Shown here in pieces: positions 1 through 7,434 of a stretch of DNA of 32,017 bases. The DNA lies in NCBI GenBank assembly GCA_024643945.1, contig JAHELX010000010.1:1-32017 (forward strand), read 5' to 3'. Origin of the DNA: Anaerolineales bacterium. Its GTDB lineage: Bacteria > Chloroflexota > Anaerolineae > 4572-78 > NAK82. The notes below the pieces were generated by a model. It saw nothing but the letters and a program-made list of their open reading frames with translations. It had not been told where the DNA came from and ran no database searches. Numbering within the stretch: position 1 is the stretch's first letter; every line of letters starts with the position of its first letter. The translations under genes and the position numbers were made by a program.

Positions 1-58
1 AACTTGTACCTGCCGCTCTGAGTCCCGCCGGATGATAGTTTCTTTGCCGGCCGTTGAG

Positions 59-2599
59 CTACGTGCAGGATGGGTTATCGCACATCAACACCAAGGGCAG
101 ATAGACCGCCTTTCCCATAAGAATTTTGATCGCCAGGTCCGTAGCCAGGTTATCTACCCTAAGCGTTATGGATCCATCGGATTGAGCTATGAGGGACTGC
201 ACACCCGTGATTTGTTTGTTGGGGTCGGATTGATAGGGATTCCACCACTGGACGAGGTACTCATTACCTGGGTGAAATCCTGGGATCGTCAGCGTGGCCG
301 AAGCCGACGGGATTACCACGCCATCGATTACATTTTTCCAGGTGTGATCCGCATTATCTATCCATAGAAGCATCCGGCTCGTGTCTCGCACTCCCCACGC
401 GCGCAGGGCGCCGGTCCGGTTGGTCAGGGTGATGTGTTGATCCCCGGCAAGGTCGGTACCTATTTCCTGATAGTCTCCGTTATTGAGGGGCTCTCCTTGC
501 ATAAAATTCTCGTAGGCGGTAAACATCTTGAAAAGGTCCGAGTTGGCGTTGGGAAATTGACCCTCGCTGTAAGGAACAAAAAGACGCGGATACCATTCAC
601 CGTCACACGTATATCCCAGGATGCCCACGTGAGACCAAAGTTTCTTGTGATAATATGTGCCCTGGGGGTCTGCGGGTATACCCAGGTGTTGTTCGCCGCT
701 CAACCCCCAAACCCCGCCCTCACCCCTGACAATCGGCTTGTGGTAGTCAAACTCTTCTGCGTATGCCTGAAAGCCATGACGACATTCTCGCACATAGGCC
801 GCCGAGTCAGTCCAGGTGTTGCTTACCAATTCCGGGTCTGTTTCTGCTTCGCTGGCATACCAGTGTTTATCGGAATAATCCAGCAGGTGGCCCCTGTCGG
901 GGTCGGTCCAGAAATCCGATACCCAATAGCCCCAAAAGGAGTTGGACATCAAAATGTGTCTGGGAGATGTGTTATGGACGTATTCGGCTAGGGCAAAGCC
1001 AGCGTCATAGCTTTCCTGAGTCAGATGGTTCTCGTTGGCAAGTTCCAGGGAATGGAGGGCCGGCGAATAAGACCAGCGGGCAATAAAGTAACGGGTGTAG
1101 GCCCTTTGATACCAGCGGGAGGCTTGACCCTCAGCCGAGTAGAAATTAGTGCTGAGCTCATCCCCATTCCCAATTGAACCATTAGCCAGAATTCGATTGA
1201 GTACCTCGTCGTTTTTATGAAAAAGCGTAAGCTTGTGGTAAACGCCGTATTTTTCCGATAGTTTCAAGATTTCATCCAGCTTGGCAGCGGCCCGTTGGTC
1301 AACGTAGTTATACGTATCCGGGTCCGAGCGGGTCAGGAGATTAGGCCCCCAAGCGCCGCTACCCGTCTCGTCTCGTTGAAATTGAATTGAGTGAACCCTT
1401 ATTCTGCCAGCTTTTTCGTTGTCATACGGGGGAGGGGCATCCGAGGAGACATATAAACCGCGTAAGGCAATGGATAAAGCAGTGTTGCTTGTATTCATCA
1501 CCTGGATCGAGTAGTTGTGCCACCCAGCCTGCTTGTAATCGCAGCTATCGCCGTGAGACTGGTGATAAGTACTGGTACTGGAGCAAATGTCAATGCTTCC
1601 CCCACTGAGGTCGCCAATCTCAGCGCGGATAACCTGTTCCCCCACCACCTTGGCCCTGAAACTTAGCTTATAATGTGACCCAGCCACGACAGGAATGCTC
1701 TGGGCGGAGTAGTAATAGGGTTGGAAACTAAACTTCTTGCCGGACAGGGTATCGACGTCGTCTGTCTGTAACCAACCATCGCCGAACCCCCAATTGATTC
1801 TTATCGTATCTCCAAAGGGGGCCACAAAGAAATTGGCTCCTTCGCCGGTGGGAAACCAGCGCACGAACCTGATGCCGCTTTCGCCCAGCTTTTGGATGTT
1901 GGCTCTTATATCAGCCAAAGTGTTGAATGGACTGCCCTGCTCGAGATTGATCAAGGGCGTTAAAAACGGGGTGCCATCAGAGAATTCAAAAAACCTGTAA
2001 TCAGTGGAGCTGGTTCTAACAAAACCTTTATTGCTGGAATGGGCACAGGTGAACTCATAGACGGCGCTTTCAGATGATCCACTGGCGTCGATAGCTCGAA
2101 GCTTATATTTCCATGTGCCTGTAGTTTCTGGGGTAAACCGGCAGTGCCATTCGGCTTTTCCCACCGGAAGTAGGGCCGCGTTTTCCCCGCTACCCACTTC
2201 TTGTACAGGCTGATAGTAAAAGCAGGGCAGGGTCCTGGCACTGTTCCAATTCGTTTCTCCTGGCGGCAGCAACAAAGCATCCACCGTGATGCCGGCCGTT
2301 CCCTCCACGCCGGACGGCGCGTGGTCGTCGTAGGGAAAATAAGGGTTGGTGGCTGCCGTATCCGCAATGTCAAAGGAGATCTCCAACTTCTCGTACTGAG
2401 GAACTTGATGATTGGGATAATCAGACAGGTTGGTCCTGATGCCTCCTGCCGGTATGATGGGGCCGTACGCGGCGACACCGGTTGCCAGGAGCTCAGTAAC
2501 AGTTGGTGAGCGGGTGACCATGTCTCTGTTCGGCCCTACAGGTAAGATACATAGGACAAGCACTCCCATAAATAGGACTTGCGATAGGTGCTTCGCCAT
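59..2599 (-). CDS. Secreted DUF5060-containing glycoside hydrolase-like protein
   Basis: This 846-residue protein is probably an exported carbohydrate-active enzyme. It starts with a hydrophobic segment (about residues 7-22) that looks like a signal peptide. A DUF5060-type beta domain follows from about residue 69 (begins YEKLEISFDI, with NPYFPYD and GITVDALLLPPG). A TIM-barrel-like core starts near residue 200 and is interrupted by an inserted beta-rich, CBM-like module (about residues 260-400). The barrel has the clan-A pattern: an Asn-Glu pair in LELANENH (Glu523, candidate acid/base) and a second glutamate in PIVRGEGGVWG (Glu627, candidate nucleophile). The substrate cannot be told from sequence. 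The ATG at 2599 is preceded by a purine-rich GGGGTGAAG. The gene stands alone, downstream of a repeat cluster. GH family membership (GH5-like or related) is inferred from motif layout only. Confidence 0.8.
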   Translation of the reverse strand: MAKHLSQVLFMGVLVLCILPVGPNRDMVTRSPTVTELLATGVAAYGPIIPAGGIRTNLSDYPNHQVPQYEKLEISFDIADTAATNPYFPYDDHAPSGVEGTAGITVDALLLPPGETNWNSARTLPCFYYQPVQEVGSGENAALLPVGKAEWHCRFTPETTGTWKYKLRAIDASGSSESAVYEFTCAHSSNKGFVRTSSTDYRFFEFSDGTPFLTPLINLEQGSPFNTLADIRANIQKLGESGIRFVRWFPTGEGANFFVAPFGDTIRINWGFGDGWLQTDDVDTLSGKKFSFQPYYYSAQSIPVVAGSHYKLSFRAKVVGEQVIRAEIGDLSGGSIDICSSTSTYHQSHGDSCDYKQAGWHNYSIQVMNTSNTALSIALRGLYVSSDAPPPYDNEKAGRIRVHSIQFQRDETGSGAWGPNLLTRSDPDTYNYVDQRAAAKLDEILKLSEKYGVYHKLTLFHKNDEVLNRILANGSIGNGDELSTNFYSAEGQASRWYQRAYTRYFIARWSYSPALHSLELANENHLTQESYDAGFALAEYVHNTSPRHILMSNSFWGYWVSDFWTDPDRGHLLDYSDKHWYASEAETDPELVSNTWTDSAAYVRECRHGFQAYAEEFDYHKPIVRGEGGVWGLSGEQHLGIPADPQGTYYHKKLWSHVGILGYTCDGEWYPRLFVPYSEGQFPNANSDLFKMFTAYENFMQGEPLNNGDYQEIGTDLAGDQHITLTNRTGALRAWGVRDTSRMLLWIDNADHTWKNVIDGVVIPSASATLTIPGFHPGNEYLVQWWNPYQSDPNKQITGVQSLIAQSDGSITLRVDNLATDLAIKILMGKAVYLPLVLMCDNPSCT

Positions 2600-2638
2600 T
2601 CTTCACCCCTTGCTAGTACCCTGTCAACGGTGATTTGA

Positions 2639-2667
2639 CGTGTAAAAACTAGCGCCATGGGCGTCAA
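2639..2667 (-). promoter_or_regulatory. Candidate promoter of the glycoside hydrolase gene
   Basis: On the minus strand a TTGACG hexamer (2667-2662) is followed after 17 nt by TACACG (2644-2639), about 40 nt upstream of the ATG at 2599. The -10 match is poor. The site lies inside the outer inverted-repeat element, so it may have been brought in with that element. Confidence 0.25.
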
Positions 2668-2699
2668 AATTGTCTGTCAATTCCCCAAAGGGGACCTAT

Positions 2700-2842
2700 T
2701 AGGGCCATGTCAAAGTCGAACGGGTGGCCACGTTTACGCTCTTTTGTCACCCTGAGCGGTAGCGAAGGGTCCCGTTTTCGCACCAACGAGATGCTTCGCT
2801 GGCGCTCAGTATGACATGTAGACGGACTTTGACATGGCCCTA
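2700..2842. mobile_element. 143-bp MITE-like palindromic element with 10-bp target duplication
   Basis: Perfect 18-bp terminal inverted repeats start TAGGGCCATGTCAAAGTC (2700-2717, complement at 2825-2842). The element is flanked on both sides by the direct repeat GGGGACCTAT (2690-2699 and 2843-2852), which looks like a target-site duplication. Inside is a second, imperfect palindrome beginning TGTCACCCTGAGCGGTAGCG and ending with the complementary CGCTGGCGCTCAGTATGACA. The whole unit can fold into one long hairpin and encodes nothing, as expected for a non-autonomous element moved by a transposase elsewhere. Confidence 0.75.
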
Positions 2843-2897
2843 GGGGACCTATGGGTTAGCCTTGACAGGGCACTAGGCAACAACTCGGTCAAATTGG

Positions 2898-3644
2898 TCA
2901 TTTGAAGGCGAAAAGCGCGCCCTGGACAATAGGAGTTGAATATGCGCTCTGTTCCAATGTCAAGTATATGCCATCCACTTGATCAGCATCAGTGCGAAAC
3001 GATCTTGCATGTTCTTCTGACCAGAAGAATACCGAATTACGTCAGAATGCGTCAATGATGTTTGGTCCGGTGAATGCCTGCCAGTCTATCAATGGTTCAA
3101 ACACAAGCGGTTCAGCTTCTTCATCCTTGACGCGATATTGCAACTCACTATCCAGCTCAATCTGCATCGGCTGGGCGCAGTGGGCACATTCCGTCATGAT
3201 CGTCACCGACAGGTGTTTTTTCCTTAATCGCCCTTGCACGAAGGGCGCTGCCATCGCATCCTCCGCTCAGGCCGCATACAGCCGCTCACCTGTACTGAAC
3301 CGCAAACGATGGGGTGTGGGATCAACGGTGACAGGATACGCCCAACAAACCGCACCTTGCTCATTTCGGACCAGGAAGAAAAGCTTCTGCTCCAGTTCAT
3401 CCAGGATCTCTTGGGTCCGACCAAGGGGCAAACTTAACTCCTCGGCAATCATCTCTGGCGGGATGGGTGCTCCAATACGCGGCAGTTCTCTGACGACGAA
3501 ATAGCGTACAAGATGGTGGTCACTTGACATAAAACCGAGGCGAGTTTCACTGTGATGTGGGGCTTGGGCTACATGCCCTTCCCATTCTTTACGAGGAATC
3601 TGCATGACGTGGCGTCCTCGTCCCAAGAGAATCGTTTCATTCAT
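2898..3644 (-). CDS. MerB-like (alkylmercury lyase family) selenoprotein with two selenocysteines
   Basis: Read straight through two in-frame TGA codons (3269-3267 and 3044-3042), this frame gives one 248-residue protein. The start ATG (3644) has GGAG 8 nt upstream and lies 19 nt after the oxidoreductase gene. The N-terminal half (about residues 35-110) resembles the winged-helix domain of MerB. The stretch GERLYAA-Sec126-AEDAM aligns with RRLYAWCALDTL around MerB Cys96 and keeps the catalytic Asp (Asp129 = MerB Asp99). The stretch DAF-Sec201-RNSVFFWS..A aligns with SFCCHVHFFAS around MerB Cys159. A CxxC (153/156) lies where MerB has Cys117. Family knowledge: MerB breaks carbon-mercury bonds with Cys96, Asp99 and Cys159. 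Inference: both catalytic thiols are selenols here. A standard gene caller would split this into fragments or call a pseudogene. The substrate could be organomercury or another soft organometal(loid). No Sec machinery genes are in the window. Confidence 0.82.
3012..3044 (-). promoter_or_regulatory. SECIS-like hairpin after the second UGA (Sec201)
   Basis: The UGA is at 3044-3042. After 12 nt comes TTCTTC (3029-3024), the loop TGGTCA (3023-3018) and GAAGAA (3017-3012). The outer loop bases can extend the stem to 8 bp. The loop contains GGU, the signature of the E. coli fdhF SECIS apical loop, and sits about 19-24 nt after the UGA, the canonical distance for SelB binding. Confidence 0.75.
3229..3269 (-). 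promoter_or_regulatory. SECIS-like hairpin after the first UGA (Sec126)
   Basis: The UGA is at 3269-3267. After 19 nt comes a perfect 7-bp stem, CGCCCTT (3247-3241) pairing with AAGGGCG (3235-3229), around a 5-nt loop CGTGC (3240-3236) containing G-U. The loop begins 27 nt after the UGA. Bacterial SECIS elements lie inside the coding sequence with their apical loop about 16-37 nt downstream of the UGA and a conserved G in the loop, so spacing and shape fit. The loop lacks the full GGU seen in the E. coli fdhF element. Confidence 0.65.
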
Positions 3645-3663
3645 AATCACTACTCCAGTTGAT

Positions 3664-4503
3664 TCAATCAATGCGTAACGGCCCCCGTTCTATGCACGCC
3701 CGCATCACTCCCAGCTCGTCCGGGGGAACATATTCCATCCACCAGGTTACCCCTGCCTCAGCCAGCGATCGAATATATCCCCGTTCCTCTTCCCAATCAG
3801 CTCGTCGCTGGCTTCCCCCTATGGCGATGTCGTACCCATCCAAGGTGCCTCGTTCTTTCTCCACGTAAGCTTTCAATGCCCGAACGTCTTCAGGCATCAT
3901 ATAATGCTCCTGGTGCTTGTAAAGGCAGGACCCATCCCAATGGGCGGCTCGTCGCATGGGACCTTGGAGGGGGTAGCCCCCGCCAACCCAGATCGGTATT
4001 CGGGGAGTTTGTACCGGTTTGGGCAAGAGCTTCACTGCTTGTACGTGGTAATACTCGCCTTGATAAGCGAATGACTCACCGCTCCACAAGCCTACCAGCA
4101 CTTCCAACGCCTCATCCAGCATCCTGGCGCGCCTTTTGACGTCCATCTCCTCTCCAAAGTGCGTGAAACTTACATCATCTGATATGGTATCACCTAAACC
4201 CACACCCAGGATCAGTCGTCCTTTGGATAAGTGGTCAAGAGTGACTGTCTCGCGGGCTACCTTCCACGGTCGCCGGCGAGCGAGAGGTGTTACCAGAGTG
4301 CCCAACCGGATACGCTCCGTCCGAACCGCCATCGCTGCGAGCGCAACCCACGCATCGTACGTGGGGGTGTCTTGGTCACCTTGCCAGACGATATAGTCTT
4401 CGAGAAAGATGCCGTCCCACCCTGCTTGTTCTGCAAGAAAAGCAAACTCTGCAAGTGTTTGGGGGTCAACGCCTCCATTCGGAAGATTAAGGCCATAAAG
4501 CAT
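3664..4503 (-). CDS. Luciferase-family (LLM class) flavin/F420-dependent oxidoreductase
   Basis: This 279-residue protein has the single TIM-barrel domain of bacterial luciferase-like monooxygenases and F420-dependent oxidoreductases. Typical pieces are YGLNLPNGG at the N-terminus, AEQAGWDGIFLEDY, RIRLGTLVTPLARRRPWKVA, LSKGRLILGVGLG, LLPKPVQTPRIPIWVGG and RRAAHWDGSCLY. The length is normal for the family (about 280-350). The cofactor (FMN or F420) and substrate are not decidable by eye. The ATG at 4503 has GGAGG 8 nt upstream; an upstream in-frame TTG (4524) has no such site. It is followed after 19 nt by the double-Sec MerB-like gene, so the two are very likely co-transcribed and functionally linked. 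The promoter lies in the 82-bp repeat at 4576-4657. Confidence 0.85.
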   Translation of the reverse strand: MLYGLNLPNGGVDPQTLAEFAFLAEQAGWDGIFLEDYIVWQGDQDTPTYDAWVALAAMAVRTERIRLGTLVTPLARRRPWKVARETVTLDHLSKGRLILGVGLGDTISDDVSFTHFGEEMDVKRRARMLDEALEVLVGLWSGESFAYQGEYYHVQAVKLLPKPVQTPRIPIWVGGGYPLQGPMRRAAHWDGSCLYKHQEHYMMPEDVRALKAYVEKERGTLDGYDIAIGGSQRRADWEEERGYIRSLAEAGVTWWMEYVPPDELGVMRACIERGPLRID

Positions 4504-4575
4504 TTGGAGATCCTCCGTGGGCAATCATACAGCCGCCGCCCAATGTACGGCGGGCAGCAGCCCGTCTCAAGCCAG

Positions 4576-4657
4576 AAACCTGAGACGATTGTAACAGAAA
4601 GGCCCGAAATTTGAAAGTTCAAGCACGATTATGCGCGAATTGAGGCTGCTGGCGGGT
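4576..4657 (-). repeat. 82-bp dispersed repeat, copy 1, carrying a promoter
   Basis: This segment matches 16966-17047 with no gaps at 72 of 82 positions, and both copies lie upstream of a minus-strand gene (71 and 48 bp from the start codons). Flanking sequence is unrelated. On the minus strand both copies keep TTTCAA, 17 nt, TACAAT. In this copy the hexamers are at 4616-4611 and 4593-4588, with TG one base upstream of the -10, which makes an extended -10 promoter. Conservation is highest over the promoter part. It is probably the promoter for the oxidoreductase/MerB-like unit. Confidence 0.7.
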
Positions 4658-4721
4658 GAGTGGACCTGGACAAAGCCTTTGGGCAGGACGTGCTGCATGT
4701 TGATCTCACGACTCGGAAATT

Positions 4722-5144
4722 TCACGTGCGGATATTATAAAAGCGTAACAGGTTCCAGAAACTCAGTTGCCAGAGCAAAGTGATCGCTGTCAGGGTTACC
4801 AGGGTATAGTGAATACGCCAGGCGGTGTTCCAATATCTCTTTGCCCAGGCCCACATGGCACACACCAGTACACCAGCCGTAAAGATCGTAGATGTCAGTG
4901 GGAGCAGAAGTACAGTTCGCAAGAGGGGGGTGAGTCCATAATAGGCGATCGAGCGCATATCACTAAGCGCAATTACCAGGTTAACCAGGAATATCATATT
5001 CAGCCCACCGGTACCGACGAGCAGCCAGCGGGCCACAAGCTGCATGCCGGCCTCATGCCGTCTCCGTGGCCAGAGCACCAATGAGGAGAGGAAAAGTATC
5101 ACCAGAATCAGGAGTAAGAGGCCATTAAACCTGGTGGTAGCGTA
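4722..5144 (-). pseudogene. C-terminal membrane domain of the serine hydrolase, cut off by an in-frame TGA
   Basis: This 140-codon stretch continues the frame of the serine hydrolase directly after its TGA stop (5147-5145). It reads YATTRFNGLLLLILV then about four hydrophobic segments and ends AWRIHYTLVTLTAITLLWQLSFWNLLRFYNIRT-stop (residues are contiguous; shown here only to mark the end, which is RFYNIRT). Related serine hydrolases, as I recall, carry a similar membrane tail fused to the enzyme with a Trp near the junction. The best explanation is a TGG-to-TGA change or a base-call error. The only independent start, GTG at 5102, has no ribosome binding site. There is no convincing SECIS hairpin after this TGA, unlike in the MerB-like gene. 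Confidence 0.55.
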
Positions 5145-6680
5145 TCATGGCAGTTTGACATAGCCAACGGCGGCATCGTTTCCGAAGAACATGTTGGTAA
5201 TTCGCCCCCGCTCATCGGCGCGGAAAACCAGGATTTCTTGCCCACCCACTTCCCGGAAACTGAGCGGGGCTACCTCTACCCAGCGTTTGGGGTCGGCGCC
5301 CAGGCAATCGGTCATGAGATAGCCTGGTTCGGCCACAGTGACATGGCAACCCATCAAGAGCGCGCCCATTTTTTCGTAGGTCGTGCACGGAATCTGTTGA
5401 GTCAACGCATACTGGCCCAAGAATTGACCTGCGCGTTTTTCAAAGCCCGCCGGTACCTGCAGGTCAGGTGCGGCGGGAATAGGATAGTAATGGTCGAGGA
5501 ACAATCTGAGCACTTCCTCGGGGGCGGTGAAAGCCGTGTCTCTGTTGTAGGCCACGAATAGTCCCAGGTTCTGATCCGGGACCAGGGCAAGCAGGCTCTG
5601 AAACGCGACGATCGAACCGCTGTGGGCGAGGATCCGCTGGTTGTTCAGATGCATCTCTATAAAACCGTAGGCCATACCGCTTACCCGGGGATCATGGGTA
5701 AAAAGCTGGCTGTGCATCTGCTGGGCCGTGGCCTCTTGTAAAATACGTGCATCCCCATAGCGTCCGTCCTGCAGGTGGGCGATCATGAACTTGGCCATGT
5801 CTGTTGCTGTCGAGCTCATCGAGCTGGCCGGACTGGTCTGAATGTACTCGAAACCTTCAGTTTGAAATTGACCGTCAGCATAGATGTAACCTACAGCCAG
5901 ATTCGCAGCCAGTTCGGGCGGCACTGGTTGGCGAAATGTGCTGTGATGCATGCCCAATGGCTCATAGATATACTCCTGGATGTACTGTTCAAAGGGCATA
6001 CCGGATACCTGTTCGACAATGTAACCGGCCAAGGCTCCCCCGTAATTAGAATAGGCGGTCACTTCGCCAGGCGGACGCACGCGCGCCGGGATGTTATCCG
6101 CCAGATATTTACCCAATGGTAGGAGGTCTTTGGTGTCTCGCGCCCATAGCCCGCCGCGGCTCTCAAAACCAGCCGTGTGAGACATGAGGTCTTTAAGAGT
6201 GATCGGTCGCAGGTAGGTGGCCGGGATTTGGAGATCCTTCAGGTAGGTGTTGATATCGGCGTCGAGGTCGAGTTTACCAGCCTCGGCGAGCTGCATGACC
6301 GCCGTCCAGGTGAACAGCTTAGAGATCGAGGCGATCCGGAAGATGGTCTCGTTGGCCACGACAGGCCTGTGACTTTTGAGGTCGGCATAGCCATAGCCTT
6401 TGGCCACAAAAACCTCGCCATCCTTGACGACCACGAGCGTCGCGCCTGGAATGTGGTGGATTCTCATCTGGGCGGCTATGACACCATCCAGAAAGGATTC
6501 TAATTCGGCCCGATCTGTTGGCCCTTGCGGATGAGAGCCTGAAGCTGACACCTGGCCAGAGAGATCCGTCGTGCTTTGACTCTGAGCTGCGGTGAGCGGC
6601 ACTGTTAGAGGAGCAAACACAAGGATCAACATCGCAATTGAGCTGATCATACGTTGCTTCTCATTTCGGCTCACAGGCAT
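5145..6680 (-). CDS. Exported serine hydrolase (class C beta-lactamase/penicillin-binding-like)
   Basis: A 511-residue protein with an N-terminal signal peptide (about residues 12-33) and a serine beta-lactamase-like domain. The three family motifs are present: SISK (Ser118, Lys121: nucleophile and base), YSN (210-212) and HSG (353-355) in place of KTG. Proteins of this type are esterases, peptidases or D-amino-acid hydrolases rather than true beta-lactamases. The ATG at 6680 has GAGG upstream. The frame stays open beyond the TGA at 5147-5145 for a membrane domain (4722-5144), so the ancestral product was probably a longer membrane-anchored enzyme of about 652 residues. It sits 55 nt downstream of the methyltransferase and is likely the last gene of the two-component operon. 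Confidence 0.85.
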   Translation of the reverse strand: MPVSRNEKQRMISSIAMLILVFAPLTVPLTAAQSQSTTDLSGQVSASGSHPQGPTDRAELESFLDGVIAAQMRIHHIPGATLVVVKDGEVFVAKGYGYADLKSHRPVVANETIFRIASISKLFTWTAVMQLAEAGKLDLDADINTYLKDLQIPATYLRPITLKDLMSHTAGFESRGGLWARDTKDLLPLGKYLADNIPARVRPPGEVTAYSNYGGALAGYIVEQVSGMPFEQYIQEYIYEPLGMHHSTFRQPVPPELAANLAVGYIYADGQFQTEGFEYIQTSPASSMSSTATDMAKFMIAHLQDGRYGDARILQEATAQQMHSQLFTHDPRVSGMAYGFIEMHLNNQRILAHSGSIVAFQSLLALVPDQNLGLFVAYNRDTAFTAPEEVLRLFLDHYYPIPAAPDLQVPAGFEKRAGQFLGQYALTQQIPCTTYEKMGALLMGCHVTVAEPGYLMTDCLGADPKRWVEVAPLSFREVGGQEILVFRADERGRITNMFFGNDAAVGYVKLP

Positions 6681-6735
6681 AGCCCCTCGTTGACCTTCTC
6701 ATGATTTTCCTTTTGCGGTAGACGCAGTGATGGAT

Positions 6736-7434
6736 TTAGCCTAAAGGTCGTGCTCGTTCCGTTCCCCGTGTTCCAGTAGCGAGATAGAAAAACCCCATCC
6801 AGAACTCGTTCCGCGTGACGTCTATGAGACACTGCTGCATGCTCGTCCAGACGGTCTCCCAAGGGCGGCGTCTTATCACTTCGCCTGTCACACCATAAGA
6901 TCGCAAGAAGAACAACACATGTCGCCACCACTCGGGCCAGTCTGCAGGCCATGCCATGTCCAGCACAACCAGGCGTCTTCCAGGAGCAAGGGCTCTGCAA
7001 GCGTTGTAGACAACCAGCTCGCATTCCGGTATCAAGGTCAGGGCGTATGTTGACAACACACCTCCTACGTTATCGGGAAACTCAAATTCGGCTGCATCGG
7101 CACACACTAGTTCGATGTTCTTCCATTCGTTCTCCGCCATTCTTCGTCGAGCCTGGCCCAACATCGCATCGCTCAGGTCGACGCCGATGATCTTGCCTTC
7201 AGGACCGATAGCTTCATGCAGCAGAGGGAAATTAAGTCCTGTGCCACACCCGACATCGACAACCATATCGCCGGGTTTCAAGTCCAGCGTTCGAGTGGCC
7301 TCGCTTCGCCATCCCGAGATATTGAAACCGAACCAGCCGAAAGCGTCGAACAATCTCACAGTAAAGTCATAGCGTGAAGCTCGTTCGCGGTATTTGTGGA
7401 TTACCTCTTCTGTGTCCTTGGACATCTTGCCCAC
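6736..7434 (-). CDS. Class I SAM-dependent methyltransferase
   Basis: The 232-residue protein has the Rossmann-fold methyltransferase motifs: motif I VVDVGCGTGLNF (about residues 58-69), the acidic end of beta-2 in IGVDLSDAML, motif II near VCADAAEFEFPD and a post-motif LAPGRRLVVLDMAWP. It resembles UbiE/Methyltransf_11 enzymes acting on small molecules or lipids; the substrate is unknown. The GTG at 7434 is chosen because AGGAG lies 7 nt upstream; the ATG at 7425 would be too far from it. The gene overlaps the end of a tiny membrane-peptide ORF and lies in the same direction as the kinase, so it probably belongs to the same transcript. Confidence 0.85.
   Translation of the reverse strand: MGKMSKDTEEVIHKYRERASRYDFTVRLFDAFGWFGFNISGWRSEATRTLDLKPGDMVVDVGCGTGLNFPLLHEAIGPEGKIIGVDLSDAMLGQARRRMAENEWKNIELVCADAAEFEFPDNVGGVLSTYALTLIPECELVVYNACRALAPGRRLVVLDMAWPADWPEWWRHVLFFLRSYGVTGEVIRRRPWETVWTSMQQCLIDVTRNEFWMGFFYLATGTRGTERARPLG

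Larger units (their letters stand above)
2610..2880. repeat. Outer inverted-repeat element, interrupted by an inner element
   Basis: The ends form an imperfect inverted repeat. The left end reads TTGCTAGTACCCTGTCAA (2610-2627) and the right end is the complement of TTGCCTAGTGCCCTGTCAA (2862-2880). Removing the inner 143-bp element and one copy of its 10-bp duplication leaves a unit of about 118 bp, the size of a small non-autonomous element. It contains no coding potential. It occupies the whole space between the MerB-like gene and the glycoside hydrolase gene, and together with the inner element it accounts for the roughly 300 non-coding bases here. Confidence 0.55.

Noticed and set aside
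2898..3644. MerB-like gene as an ordinary pseudogene with two nonsense codons, or as two separate small genes
   Set aside because: Both stops are TGA, both replace catalytic Cys codons, both are followed by a SECIS-like hairpin, and there is no other lesion in 249 codons. The downstream pieces have no ribosome binding site of their own at the apparent starts.
3659..4614. Several plus-strand open frames of 60-130 codons opposite the LLM oxidoreductase
   Set aside because: Antisense shadows without ribosome binding sites or recognisable motifs.
5145..5147. TGA of the serine hydrolase as a third selenocysteine codon
   Set aside because: The 40 nt after it form no convincing hairpin, and the position is a linker before a membrane tail rather than a catalytic Cys.
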